Shown one piece after another: positions 1 through 8,068 of a DNA stretch of 34,744 nucleotides. The stretch spans positions 1 through 34,744 of the forward strand of contig JAQUHB010000027.1 in the NCBI GenBank assembly GCA_028683835.1. Reading direction: 5' to 3'. Each line of letters opens with the position of its first letter. Position 1 is the stretch's first letter. Source of the DNA: Sulfurimonadaceae bacterium (lineage in GTDB: Bacteria; Campylobacterota; Campylobacteria; Campylobacterales; Sulfurimonadaceae). The position numbers were made by a program, and so were the translations under genes. The notes under the pieces were generated by a model. It had not been told where the DNA came from, did not search any database, and worked only from the letters and a program-made list of their open reading frames with translations.

Positions 1-77
1 TGGTGGGTTCTCAGGGACTCGAACCCTGGACCGCCCGGTTATGAGCCGGGAGCTCTAACCAGCTGAGCTAAAAACCC
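1..77 (-). tRNA. tRNA-Met (anticodon CAU)
   Basis: Read on the minus strand this is a complete 77-nt cloverleaf with an encoded 3' CCA (plus positions 1-3). The acceptor stem GGGTTTT pairs with AGAACCC, with one G-U pair. The D stem is GCTC/GAGC, the anticodon stem CCCGG/CCGGG with loop CTCATAA, and the T stem CAGGG/CCCTG with loop TTCGAGT. The first acceptor pair is G-C, and the anticodon stem lacks the three G-C pairs next to the loop that mark initiators. It is therefore an elongator Met tRNA rather than fMet. A lysidine-modified Ile2 tRNA also has a CAU anticodon and cannot be strictly excluded from sequence alone. Confidence 0.92.
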
Positions 78-112
78 TCCATACAAACATACGAAGTACG
101 TTTGAGGCTGAA

Positions 113-118
113 ATTATA
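113..118 (-). promoter_or_regulatory. -10 box for tRNA-Met
   Basis: A perfect TATAAT on the minus strand lies about 35 nt upstream of the mature tRNA 5' end, in an AT-rich tract. No good -35 box is visible, which is normal for sigma-70 promoters in Campylobacterota. A short imperfect hairpin (85-103) lies between this box and the tRNA and would be in the leader transcript. Confidence 0.5.
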
Positions 119-155
119 CTTAATATTTATTAAATAAAATTGAAAGTGGGTAATT

Positions 156-1268
156 TTACACAAAACTCTTCGTACCACGCCCGTCATAGGAGTCTTTGAA
201 TCTAAAAGCTATCAAATTTTCCATAACGGCAAAGAGAATAATAAAGTTTAAAAAGCTACTTCCTCCGTAACTAAACATGGGCAGAGGAACCCCAACAACT
301 GGGGCAAGTCCCATTGTCATGGCGATATTCACGCTCATATAAACAAAGACCATCAAGCCAATAGCAGATGCAACGACTTTTATATAATAATCATTATGAT
401 AGATACTTAAAGTAACTAGATGCAAGATTAAAATTACATAAATAGTGATCAAAAACAAAGCTCCCAAAAAGCCTGTTCTTTCAACTACATAAGCAAAAAT
501 AAAATCGCTCGTCGCAATAGGTAAAAACTTCATTTGTGTCTGCGTAGCATCATCTTTTTGTTTTCCACTCCAACCACCAGAGCCTATAGCAATGATGGAC
601 TGTTGAACGTGATAAGATGGTTTTTCACTCACAAAGTCCAAAAGTCTCTGTTTTTGATAATCATGCAGTACTTGAGTGTATGCTAAAGGAAATATAATCA
701 ACGCTGCCCCAAGCATACTCACCCAAATTTTCCAATGCACACCCACAAGAAATAAAACTCCATAACCTATCAGCACCAGTACAAGAGCCGTGCCAAGATC
801 TGGTTCTTTGACAATAAGAAGAAACGGAAGCATAATGTACATCGATATCTTTAAAAAATCTTTGATTCTATAACCATCCGGAGGTGGCGGGGTCCTGCTG
901 ATAAGATATGCAAGCATTAAAATAAGTGCAGGCTTTACAAACTCTGAGGGCTGGATCGTCGCATTGATAAAAGGAATATCGATCCATCGTTTTGCACCAA
1001 GACGTGAATGCCCTACAAATTCAACCCCAAGCAGTAAAATAATATTGATCCAATAAATAAGAGGAATAAGCCAATTCATACGTCTAATAGGAAGAAAAAA
1101 CACTCCTATAAAAGCAAGGAAAGAGAAAAAAACATAGGCAGTATGCTTTTGTGCAAGTGCAGGGACGACTTCACCTATAAGCCAGTGGGAAACAAATATG
1201 AGAGGCATAATAAAGATAATGGTAATAAAATCAAATTGTGCTAAAATTCGCTTATCAAATCTCCACAA
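156..1268 (-). CDS. rodA: RodA, SEDS-family peptidoglycan glycosyltransferase of the elongasome
   Basis: Polytopic SEDS protein, the lipid II polymerase that works with PBP2 in lateral wall synthesis. The reading frame is about 370 aa, the usual RodA length, with about ten hydrophobic segments. Family motifs are visible (numbered from the TTG at 1277): RWIDIPF at 97-103 followed by QPSEFVKP, the catalytic-Asp loop KEPDLGTA at 157-164, GSGGWSGK at 232-239, and the C-terminal PLPMFSYGGSS at 331-341. RWID with PSEF and the LP-TSDFIF loop favour RodA over FtsW. No ATG is available. A TTG at 1268 sits 9 nt after AGGAG (plus 1278-1282), whereas the TTG at 1277 abuts the same Shine-Dalgarno, so 1268 is preferred. 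It is divergent from the rluD operon. Confidence 0.93.
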   Translation of the reverse strand: MWRFDKRILAQFDFITIIFIMPLIFVSHWLIGEVVPALAQKHTAYVFFSFLAFIGVFFLPIRRMNWLIPLIYWINIILLLGVEFVGHSRLGAKRWIDIPFINATIQPSEFVKPALILMLAYLISRTPPPPDGYRIKDFLKISMYIMLPFLLIVKEPDLGTALVLVLIGYGVLFLVGVHWKIWVSMLGAALIIFPLAYTQVLHDYQKQRLLDFVSEKPSYHVQQSIIAIGSGGWSGKQKDDATQTQMKFLPIATSDFIFAYVVERTGFLGALFLITIYVILILHLVTLSIYHNDYYIKVVASAIGLMVFVYMSVNIAMTMGLAPVVGVPLPMFSYGGSSFLNFIILFAVMENLIAFRFKDSYDGRGTKSFV

Positions 1269-1296
1269 ACTACACAACTCCTAAAAAAACTATGAG

Positions 1297-1305
1297 ATTG
1301 TAACA
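1297..1305 (-). promoter_or_regulatory. Extended -10 promoter for rodA
   Basis: On the minus strand TG-T-TACAAT forms an extended -10 box about 30 nt upstream of the proposed rodA TTG start, in the short divergent gap shared with rluD. No convincing -35 is seen. The assignment rests on motif and position only. Confidence 0.35.
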
Positions 1306-1327
1306 TAACAAAGGTCGTAATTAACTA

Positions 1328-2305
1328 ATGAACACTCAAACCTATACAATCCAAAATGAACAAAGATTAGACAGTTTTTTGACAGAGCAGATCGGTCAAA
1401 CTCGTTCTCAAATAGTACAACTCATCAAACAAAATGCCGTTAGCGTTGATGGAAAGGTCCTTTCAAGGCCAGGGGTCAAGTTAAAAGCTGGTCAACAAGT
1501 AATTGTTATTTTTCCAGAAGCGAAAGAAACTCGTCCTCAAAAAATAGATTTTGATGTAGAAATTCTTTATGAAGATAACGACTTGCTCGTTATTAATAAA
1601 CCCTCTGGACTCACCGTTCACCCTGCCCCAAGCGTGAAAGAACCGACACTTGTAGACTGGCTTAAACACAGAGGTATCAGACTCTCAACTATAAGTGGTG
1701 AAGAGCGTCACGGAATTGTTCATAGACTTGACAAAGGCACTAGCGGAGCCATGGTTATCGCAAAGACAAACGAAGCTCACGAAGCTCTCTCTTTACAGCT
1801 TCAAGACAAAACAATGGGAAGATATTATCTTGCTATCTCAACGCCACCACTTAAAGATGATATTACAGTTGTTGAGGGATCTATTGCTAGAAGTTCTCAC
1901 AACCGCCTTAAAATGGCAATACTTTCACATGGAAAATCTGCAAAAACAGAGTTCAAAAAGACACTTTTAAGTCTTGATGAGAGCTGTGAATTATTAACAT
2001 GTAAGCTTTTTACAGGCCGAACTCATCAGATACGTGTTCACTTAGAAAAACTCAACCGTCATATTATCGGCGATCATTTGTATGGTACGAAAGAGAAAAA
2101 AGAGAAATCGGAACATATTTTGCTACATGCTTACTTACTGTACTTTATCCATCCAACTACGAAAAATACGGAGTCTTTCATTGCTCCATTAGATAAAGAT
2201 ATGTTACAATTTATAGAAAAAAACTTTGATATGGAGAATTTTAATGAAACTATTAAACCTGATAACATTAAGCTCGGTTTTAGCGCTTCTTTTGAGCGGA
2301 TGTAA
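1328..2305 (+). CDS. rluD: RluA/RluD-family 23S rRNA pseudouridine synthase
   Basis: Converts specific uridines of large-subunit rRNA to pseudouridine. An S4 RNA-binding domain covers about residues 10-70. The catalytic domain follows, with HRLDKGTSG at 132-140 (catalytic Asp135), the conserved GRTHQIRVHL at 230-239 and GDHLYG at 248-253. The 325 aa length is normal for RluD. The Shine-Dalgarno is weak (AAAGG about 13 nt upstream of the ATG). The gene opens a six-gene operon, and its last 62 nt overlap the next gene. In C. jejuni the homologue also precedes flpA and trmB. RluD rather than RluB/RluC is inferred from the S4 domain plus overall layout, so the exact target uridines are not certain. 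Confidence 0.85.
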   Translation: MNTQTYTIQNEQRLDSFLTEQIGQTRSQIVQLIKQNAVSVDGKVLSRPGVKLKAGQQVIVIFPEAKETRPQKIDFDVEILYEDNDLLVINKPSGLTVHPAPSVKEPTLVDWLKHRGIRLSTISGEERHGIVHRLDKGTSGAMVIAKTNEAHEALSLQLQDKTMGRYYLAISTPPLKDDITVVEGSIARSSHNRLKMAILSHGKSAKTEFKKTLLSLDESCELLTCKLFTGRTHQIRVHLEKLNRHIIGDHLYGTKEKKEKSEHILLHAYLLYFIHPTTKNTESFIAPLDKDMLQFIEKNFDMENFNETIKPDNIKLGFSASFERM

Positions 2306-3638
2306 CGGCTCAACACCAACACCGCCGGAAGACGCTATAGACACAACTTTACCTGTAATCTCCCTCAACGGGCATATGGAAGACATGAAGTCTATTGCAT
2401 TTGAGTGGAAAGATGTTAAAGATCCGAGAGTAGCGGGAATATATGTTTATAGAAATGATCCGCAAAAAGATGATACACAGATCAGCAGATATGCAACCGT
2501 TGATAACCGTTTTGCAACACATTATGAAGATAATAGTGTCGTTCCAAACACAAAATATCAATATTTTTTCACAACATTTTCAGATAAAGCTCAAAGCCAA
2601 AAATCAGAAACTCTCACAGTCAGTACACTGCCAATACTTCCATCTGTTGCGTGGATAGACAGCATACAAAATATGCCAAGAAGTGTAAAAATACTTTGGA
2701 GACCGCATACAAACCCGAGAGTAAGCGGCTATATTTTAGAAAGAAAATCTCTTAAAGATGATGATTTCAAAGAGGTTTCTCATATTAACGGAAGGCTAAA
2801 TGCTGAGTATATCGATAAAAATTTGGCTGATGGTCAGATATACAAGTATAGAATTCGAGCGGTAACATATGACAATATCGAATCTACACCAAGTCAAGTT
2901 GTCCAAGCCGTGACAAAACAACTTCCGCCGGATATTCAGGGACTTACGGTTACAAACAATCTTCCAAAAAAGATCAAGCTCTCTTGGCAACCCTCAACTC
3001 TAAGTGATTTTGCTTATTACAAACTTTACAGAGGTGAAAGCGCGACTGGGGTTTTGGAATATCATGGAAAACTTATCACGAATAATTTTACTGATGATGT
3101 CCAAGAGGATGGAAAACAGTATTTTTACCGTGTAACTGCCGTTGATAAAGATGGATTAGAAAGTGATATGACTACACCTGCGCTACAGGGAATCACACTT
3201 CAAAAACCAAAAACACCTGACATGATGGAAGCAAAAATTGTAAATAATAAAGCTGAACTCAGATGGATCAGCAGTGATCGAAGAATTAAAAGTTATACAC
3301 TTATCAAAACAGCAAGACAAGGTTGGTTCAACTCCCAAGTAGATGAGATAAGAGGGATTACAGATACAAGATTTACAGATCCTAATATCTATGCAGGAAC
3401 AGTTTACAAATACCAAGTTATGGGTGTAGATGAATATAATATTTCTTCAGAACCAAGTATTGAAGCAACTATCTCATCAGACGCACTTCCTCTTCAAGGG
3501 GAACAAAAAAGAGTGTTACAAAATGATTTGCAAAATACTCAAGTTAAGAAGTCAGTTGTAACAGCTCCAACACATGCACCAGAGCCCGTAAAAAGCACAA
3601 TAGAGGCAGCACCAGATCTAGATACGGGCTCTCTCTAA
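2244..3638 (+). CDS. flpA: FlpA-like lipoprotein with four fibronectin type III domains
   Basis: The 464 aa precursor begins with a lipoprotein signal whose lipobox is LLSGC (Cys20), so the mature protein is probably anchored in the outer membrane facing outwards or into the periplasm. Four FN3-like repeats of about 95 residues follow (roughly 35-130, 131-228, 229-322, 323-412). Each carries a Trp near the first third and a YxYxxxxxD-type strand near its end ([36 protein letters not shown]). A Pro/Ala/Lys tail without domains ends the protein. The start is the ATG at 2244 with GGAG 7 nt upstream; an upstream in-frame TTG at 2226 would destroy the signal peptide. Position between rluD and trmB matches C. 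jejuni Cj1279c (FlpA), a fibronectin-binding adhesin. Host-adhesion function should not be assumed here. Confidence 0.82.
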   Translation: MKLLNLITLSSVLALLLSGCNGSTPTPPEDAIDTTLPVISLNGHMEDMKSIAFEWKDVKDPRVAGIYVYRNDPQKDDTQISRYATVDNRFATHYEDNSVVPNTKYQYFFTTFSDKAQSQKSETLTVSTLPILPSVAWIDSIQNMPRSVKILWRPHTNPRVSGYILERKSLKDDDFKEVSHINGRLNAEYIDKNLADGQIYKYRIRAVTYDNIESTPSQVVQAVTKQLPPDIQGLTVTNNLPKKIKLSWQPSTLSDFAYYKLYRGESATGVLEYHGKLITNNFTDDVQEDGKQYFYRVTAVDKDGLESDMTTPALQGITLQKPKTPDMMEAKIVNNKAELRWISSDRRIKSYTLIKTARQGWFNSQVDEIRGITDTRFTDPNIYAGTVYKYQVMGVDEYNISSEPSIEATISSDALPLQGEQKRVLQNDLQNTQVKKSVVTAPTHAPEPVKSTIEAAPDLDTGSL

Positions 3639-3639
3639 T

Positions 3640-4818
3640 ATGCCTCACTTACATATAAACAGTTTTAAGAAGATAGATTTCCCTTTACATGAAGGGAATG
3701 TTACATTTGATTTTTTAGCTAAAAATATCAAACATACGGAAGAACAGCTTGTAAGCGTCAATATAGAAGGAACAGAGTTTTTCCTCCTTTCAATCGAGGA
3801 GGAAGGAAGAAGTCTTCTTAAAGCCGATAAACTTTCGCGCCCCTCGTCTACTTATTTGGTACACCAAGCGCTTTTATCTTATGCAAAAATTTCTCAAATG
3901 GAAATTCTCTCCTCCAATGTAGTAAATGGCAAACAAAATATGCATCTTGAGAGTATCACAGCACTCAAAGATATAGAATACTTTGCTACAAATTTCCCAA
4001 CTGACAAAGAAGTGTATATAGAAGTTGGATTTGGCTCGGGAAGACATATCCTTCACCAAGCTAAAAATAATCCTGACATTCTTTTTATCGGTATCGAGAT
4101 TCATCGTCCATCGATAGAACAGGTTTTAAAGCAGATCAGTATCCAAAATATTGAAAATTTACTCATCCTAGATTATGATGCAAGACTCTTTTTAGAACAA
4201 GTTCCATCAAATATCGTCGGAAAGATCTATGTGCATTTTCCAGTACCTTGGGATAAAAAACCGCATCGCCGCGTTATCTCTAAAAAGTTTCTTGATGAAG
4301 CTGCAAGAGTTTTAAAAGTGGGCGGACAGCTAGAACTCAGAACCGACAGTGAAAACTATTATGCTTTTTCTTATGAAACTTTTATCTCAAGGACTAAAGT
4401 CAAACTTCAGATAAATAAAAACCAAGATATCGCAATAGTGAGTAAATACGAAGACAGATGGCGTAAGATGGAAAAAAATATCTATGATATCACGATGATT
4501 AATGATGAAGAAAGTGAACTCCTACATGTGAGTGATAATTTTGATTTTATAGAGATATCAGCAACGCCACAAATGCTTGTAGAACTCAACGGTGTCATAA
4601 AAAAATTCGATGATGGATTTATTCATATCGAAAGAGTATATAATGTCGAAAATAAAGACGCAATGGTTTTTAGAATATCGATGGGAAGCTTTGATAGACC
4701 TGAACATTTATATGTTATTATCAATGGCAAACAAACAAGATATTTTCCAAAAATGCCTTTAAAATCGTCTGCAAATTTAGCAGCCCACAAAATTTTAAAT
4801 GAGATGTTACATGGATAA
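3640..4818 (+). CDS. trmB: tRNA (guanine-N7-)-methyltransferase TrmB, long epsilon form
   Basis: SAM-dependent methylation of G46 in the tRNA variable loop. The 392 aa protein is far longer than the roughly 240 aa enterobacterial TrmB. The methyltransferase core spans about 120-240, with the SAM loop [12 protein letters not shown] (125-136), an acidic GIEIH strand (151-155), and the TrmB signature [15 protein letters not shown] (198-212) leading into [11 protein letters not shown]. About 115 extra residues precede the core and about 150 follow it, as in the Campylobacter homologue. The ATG lies one nucleotide after the flpA stop, and the gene end overlaps ftsE by 8 nt. The terminal extensions have no motif I can name. 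Confidence 0.88.
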   Translation: MPHLHINSFKKIDFPLHEGNVTFDFLAKNIKHTEEQLVSVNIEGTEFFLLSIEEEGRSLLKADKLSRPSSTYLVHQALLSYAKISQMEILSSNVVNGKQNMHLESITALKDIEYFATNFPTDKEVYIEVGFGSGRHILHQAKNNPDILFIGIEIHRPSIEQVLKQISIQNIENLLILDYDARLFLEQVPSNIVGKIYVHFPVPWDKKPHRRVISKKFLDEAARVLKVGGQLELRTDSENYYAFSYETFISRTKVKLQINKNQDIAIVSKYEDRWRKMEKNIYDITMINDEESELLHVSDNFDFIEISATPQMLVELNGVIKKFDDGFIHIERVYNVENKDAMVFRISMGSFDRPEHLYVIINGKQTRYFPKMPLKSSANLAAHKILNEMLHG

Positions 4819-5482
4819 AGTGATCATAGCAGAAGAGTTAACACTCTCGTACAACAAAGATGAAACGATTATCAATCAGGCAAATTTTTCTGTTGACTCT
4901 GGCAGTTTTACCTTTATCACAGGGGCTAGCGGAAGTGGAAAATCTACACTTTTAAAGTCTCTCTACGGTGCAATCAAACCAAAACAAGGAAGTCTCGTTG
5001 TCGGCGGAGCACAAATTAAAAATATAAGCTCTAAAAAACTCAACTTTCTAAGACAACACATAGGTATTGTTTTTCAAGATTATAAACTCATCAAAGAGTG
5101 GACAATCGAAAAAAATGTGATGTTGCCTCTCATTATCGGCGGTTTTCAAAAAAGTGTCAGCGAGCAACAAGTTCACAAACTTTTAAGTCATGTAAAGCTC
5201 AACCACCAATCTGGAAAATATCCGCTTGAGCTCAGCGGTGGCGAACAGCAACGCGTTGCGATGGCAAGAGCACTCTCTCACAACCCTATCTTGATTTTAG
5301 CAGATGAACCGACTGGAAATCTTGATGATTATTCAGCAGAGCTTATCTGGAATCTTCTAGAGGGCGCAAATACTCAGTTAAAAACAACCATTATAGTAGT
5401 CACACACCATATTCCTGAAAATATGAAAATACCGTACAAACATCTCCACATCGAATTTGGAACAATCTATGAAGTCACTTAA
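4811..5482 (+). CDS. ftsE: FtsE, cell-division ABC transporter ATPase
   Basis: ATPase of the FtsEX complex, which couples septation to activation of murein hydrolases. All ABC motifs are present in the 223 aa protein: Walker [10 protein letters not shown] (38-46), Q-loop VFQD (87-90), signature LSGGEQQR (141-148), Walker [11 protein letters not shown] (160-169) and an H-loop in VVTHH. I chose the ATG at 4811, which shares ATGGATAA with the trmB stop, over an in-frame ATG four codons earlier that has no better ribosome-binding site. It overlaps ftsX by 14 nt. Synteny with ftsX and an EnvC-like gene separates it from LolD or other ABC proteins. Confidence 0.93.
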   Translation: MDKVIIAEELTLSYNKDETIINQANFSVDSGSFTFITGASGSGKSTLLKSLYGAIKPKQGSLVVGGAQIKNISSKKLNFLRQHIGIVFQDYKLIKEWTIEKNVMLPLIIGGFQKSVSEQQVHKLLSHVKLNHQSGKYPLELSGGEQQRVAMARALSHNPILILADEPTGNLDDYSAELIWNLLEGANTQLKTTIIVVTHHIPENMKIPYKHLHIEFGTIYEVT

Positions 5483-6281
5483 AAACCATTTTTCTCTTAT
5501 CTTAGCACTCTTTTCAATTCTGTTTGCCGTTCAGATTTTTATTATCAATGATAGAGCACTCGAAGCGTATGAACAAAAACTTTCATCTTCATACTCGATG
5601 ATTGTCGTTTCAAATGCCGCTATTTCTAGTGATACATTTAAAACATATAGTTCAAACATTGAGAAGATTGACATTCTGTCTGCTGATGAAATCATCACGA
5701 AACTACAAGAAAATATCAGTAAAAAAAATATTGAGCTGCTAAAACTTTCATTGCCAAAGTTTTATCGTATTCATCTTAAAACATTTCCATCAAGTTATGA
5801 AGTACAAAGCCTGACTAAGACTTTGAAAAAAAATAGTTCCATAACGAGAGTTGAAGATTTTTCAAATAATCATGACACTGTTTATAAATTACTGTTATTG
5901 TTTAAACAGATCACACAACTCTTCACAATTGTTATATTGATAGTAACAGTATTACTTATCGCTAAAGAGCTTAGAATTTGGCAATTTAAACATAGTGAAC
6001 GCATGAATATTATGGGACTCTTTGGTGCACCAGTTTGGCTAAGGTCTGCTGTATTGTTCAGACTTGCACTCATTGATGCATTTATTGCATCTTTTATGGC
6101 AATTTTCTTTTTTTATGGTATTTCTGTGAGTACATGGACGGCTGATCAATTAAACGTCATCGGTATAGATATCACAATTTTTGAATGGTTAAGCGATGGC
6201 TCTATTTTACTGGGTGTTGCAGTTCTTATCTCTATCTTGCTAGCAAGTTTAATAGTTGTGGGATATAAAGAAGAGGCATGA
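5469..6281 (+). CDS. ftsX: FtsX, cell-division ABC transporter permease
   Basis: Membrane partner of FtsE, 270 aa. One membrane helix lies near the N-terminus (about 8-26), followed by a periplasmic domain of about 110 residues rich in Ser, Lys and Asn. Three helices then sit in the C-terminal half, around TIVILIVTVLLIA, LIDAFIASFMAIFFFY and LLGVAVLISILLASLIV. This is the FtsX topology. The periplasmic loop of FtsX recruits EnvC-type activators, and such a gene follows with an ATGA overlap. The start is the ATG at 5469, inside the end of ftsE; a TTG four codons earlier is unlikely. Sequence divergence from E. coli FtsX is high, so identification rests on topology and synteny. Confidence 0.88.
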   Translation: MKSLKNHFSLILALFSILFAVQIFIINDRALEAYEQKLSSSYSMIVVSNAAISSDTFKTYSSNIEKIDILSADEIITKLQENISKKNIELLKLSLPKFYRIHLKTFPSSYEVQSLTKTLKKNSSITRVEDFSNNHDTVYKLLLLFKQITQLFTIVILIVTVLLIAKELRIWQFKHSERMNIMGLFGAPVWLRSAVLFRLALIDAFIASFMAIFFFYGISVSTWTADQLNVIGIDITIFEWLSDGSILLGVAVLISILLASLIVVGYKEEA

Positions 6282-7540
6282 TGAGATTTTTATTTATTGC
6301 ACTTCTTTTTTCTCTTTTTGCCAACGCTTCTACCGTTGATAAAAAGATAAAAAGTACAACGTCTGCCATTAACAGCACAAAAAGTGAGTACTCATCCATC
6401 TATTCCAAAATGGAACAAAATGCAAAAGAGATTCTTGATCAAACACTAACTATACAAAAACAACAAGCAAGACTACAAGAACTCGAGCAAGCTCTTGGAC
6501 TTAAAGCAACTATATATAAGAGCAATATTAACGAACTCAACGGTCTTTCAAAGACACAGGCTAAACTCAAAAAAGATCAAGAAGATACGGAACAAAAGCT
6601 CATATTTAATATTGCCAGAATGGCATCTTTGACAATACTTATAGATAAACAAGACGGTGCAAATCTTGATTCTATCATGAGTGAAGAGATTATTAGAGTC
6701 TTAGCAAAACAGACAAAAAGTGATATCCAAGAGCTTAATACAAAGTTTTTTGAGACTGGAGAACAAATGAGCACCTTGCAGCAAAGAAGTGTTCAGATCA
6801 AAGATGAAATTTCATCTATAGATCAAAAGCGAAAAGAACTGAAAGTTGCAAAAGAGGATAATGAAAAAGAGTTGGCAAAACTCAAAATCAACAAACAAAA
6901 CTATAAAGTAGCTCTTGAAAAAATATTACAACAACAAGATTCACTCAAACAGACACTTGCAAGTCTCAATATTATCAAAATAGATGAAAAAAGAAGAGCT
7001 CAAGAAAAAGAACGTCAAAAGCAAGCCATGAGCAATGCACCTCAACCTCAAAGTACATCTCAAACTACACCTCAAGAAAAACTTGGAAAAGGTGTAAATA
7101 CGGCAGCAGACAAAGTGAAAAAAGTTGGCAGCAGTTATCAAAGTCTAGAAACTGTACATTATTCAGGTGAAAAAACAATCGCTCCACTTGAAGGGTATAG
7201 GGTTACAAAAAAATACGGAAATTACACAGATCCAATCTATAATATCAAGATTTTTAACGAATCAGTCTCTTTAGCACCAAATCAAAAAGGTGAAAAAGTA
7301 CGAAATGTCTTTAACGGAAAGGTTATATTTGCAAAAAATACACCTCTTTTGGACAATGTCGTGATTGTTGAACATGACAACGGTTTACACACGATCTATG
7401 CAAATCTTACACAAATAGCACCTGGTATTCAAAAAGGTTCAAAAATTGTTAAGGGTTCTGTCATTGGGCGTGTGAATGATGAGCTTGTATTTGAAGTAAC
7501 ACAAAGAGATTCTCATATAGATCCATTAGAACTTTTCTAA
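6278..7540 (+). CDS. EnvC-like murein hydrolase activator (coiled coil + degenerate LytM/M23 domain)
   Basis: Exported 420 aa protein with an N-terminal signal peptide (about 1-17, FANA cleavage region) and long Lys/Glu/Gln-rich coiled coils (about 20-240). A Gln/Ser/Thr/Pro linker precedes a C-terminal M23-fold domain (306-420). The zinc ligands of active LytM enzymes are missing. Where HxxxD is expected the sequence reads NIKIFNESV, and the C-terminal HxHFEV is ELVFEV (Glu402, Val404). The protein is therefore predicted to be non-catalytic, like EnvC, acting in the periplasm by binding FtsX through the coiled coil and switching on an AmiA-type amidase. It overlaps ftsX by ATGA, and its stop overlaps the convergent gene by 3 nt, leaving no room for a terminator. 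Confidence 0.85.
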   Translation: MMRFLFIALLFSLFANASTVDKKIKSTTSAINSTKSEYSSIYSKMEQNAKEILDQTLTIQKQQARLQELEQALGLKATIYKSNINELNGLSKTQAKLKKDQEDTEQKLIFNIARMASLTILIDKQDGANLDSIMSEEIIRVLAKQTKSDIQELNTKFFETGEQMSTLQQRSVQIKDEISSIDQKRKELKVAKEDNEKELAKLKINKQNYKVALEKILQQQDSLKQTLASLNIIKIDEKRRAQEKERQKQAMSNAPQPQSTSQTTPQEKLGKGVNTAADKVKKVGSSYQSLETVHYSGEKTIAPLEGYRVTKKYGNYTDPIYNIKIFNESVSLAPNQKGEKVRNVFNGKVIFAKNTPLLDNVVIVEHDNGLHTIYANLTQIAPGIQKGSKIVKGSVIGRVNDELVFEVTQRDSHIDPLELF

Positions 7541-7821
7541 CGTTTCTGTGCTTTTACAAACTCATCTACTCTTCGCATCTCCAAAAAGAGCTCATCTTTT
7601 GTAGCAAATGTGAGCTCTACCCTACTTTTGACAACTTCACCAAGCGGATCAAAATCAAAAACTAAAATATAAGAATCCAATTTTACTTTATCACCATTTA
7701 ATTCAGCCCACTCCAGAGAGACTTGTGCGAATTCTCCGTGAACATCAACAGTTACTGCAGGATAAAGTCTTGTTATCCTACTCAAATCTAAATCATATCC
7801 ATGAGATTTATAGATCATCAT
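7537..7821 (-). CDS. Conserved small protein of unknown function
   Basis: A soluble, acidic protein of about 94 aa with no signal or membrane segment and many alternating hydrophobic residues (for example YILVFDFDPLGEVVKSRVELTF), suggesting a beta-rich fold. I do not recognise a family. Three in-frame ATGs exist (7827, 7821, 7818). TAAGG at 7828-7832 is correctly spaced for 7821 (6 nt) or 7818 (9 nt) and too close for 7827, so 7821 is given. It is the last gene of a minus-strand set (MFS transporter, small membrane protein, this gene), overlaps its upstream neighbour, and its stop overlaps that of the EnvC-like gene. Confidence 0.7.
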   Translation of the reverse strand: MMIYKSHGYDLDLSRITRLYPAVTVDVHGEFAQVSLEWAELNGDKVKLDSYILVFDFDPLGEVVKSRVELTFATKDELFLEMRRVDEFVKAQKR

Positions 7822-8068
7822 TGTCATCCTTAGTTAAATTTTTTTGCATTTTACCGCTTTGCATCTTTTTAAAAGCCAAAAAGCCAAAAATAACACCCAT
7901 GAGAATAAAAAATAGACCCCAATAATCATTTTTCTGATAAGCCATGATAATCCAACAAAGATCAGCGAAGAGATAAATAATCACCGATTCATAGATCTTG
8001 CCTTTGTAAGTTAAAAAGGCTCCAAAGTTAAGTAGAATTCCACCAATAACTGCAAAAGATATTATCAT
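7808..8068 (-). CDS. Small membrane protein of unknown function
   Basis: 86 aa with three predicted membrane segments (about 2-19, 27-43, 48-66) and a short charged cytoplasmic tail ending KDDNDDL. GVIFGFLAFKKMQSGKM is a typical membrane-exit sequence. Small proteins of this shape occur widely in Sulfurimonas-type genomes without assigned function. The ATG overlaps the MFS stop as ATGA and the end overlaps the next gene, so translational coupling with the transporter is likely. A role as an accessory subunit of the transporter is possible but is inference from position only. Confidence 0.7.
   Translation of the reverse strand: MIISFAVIGGILLNFGAFLTYKGKIYESVIIYLFADLCWIIMAYQKNDYWGLFFILMGVIFGFLAFKKMQSGKMQKNLTKDDNDDL

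Noticed and set aside
85-103. Hairpin AAACATAC/GTACGTTT between rodA and the tRNA as a rodA terminator
   Set aside because: One pair is only G-U, there is no T run, and it lies in the leader of the tRNA transcript; function is undecided.
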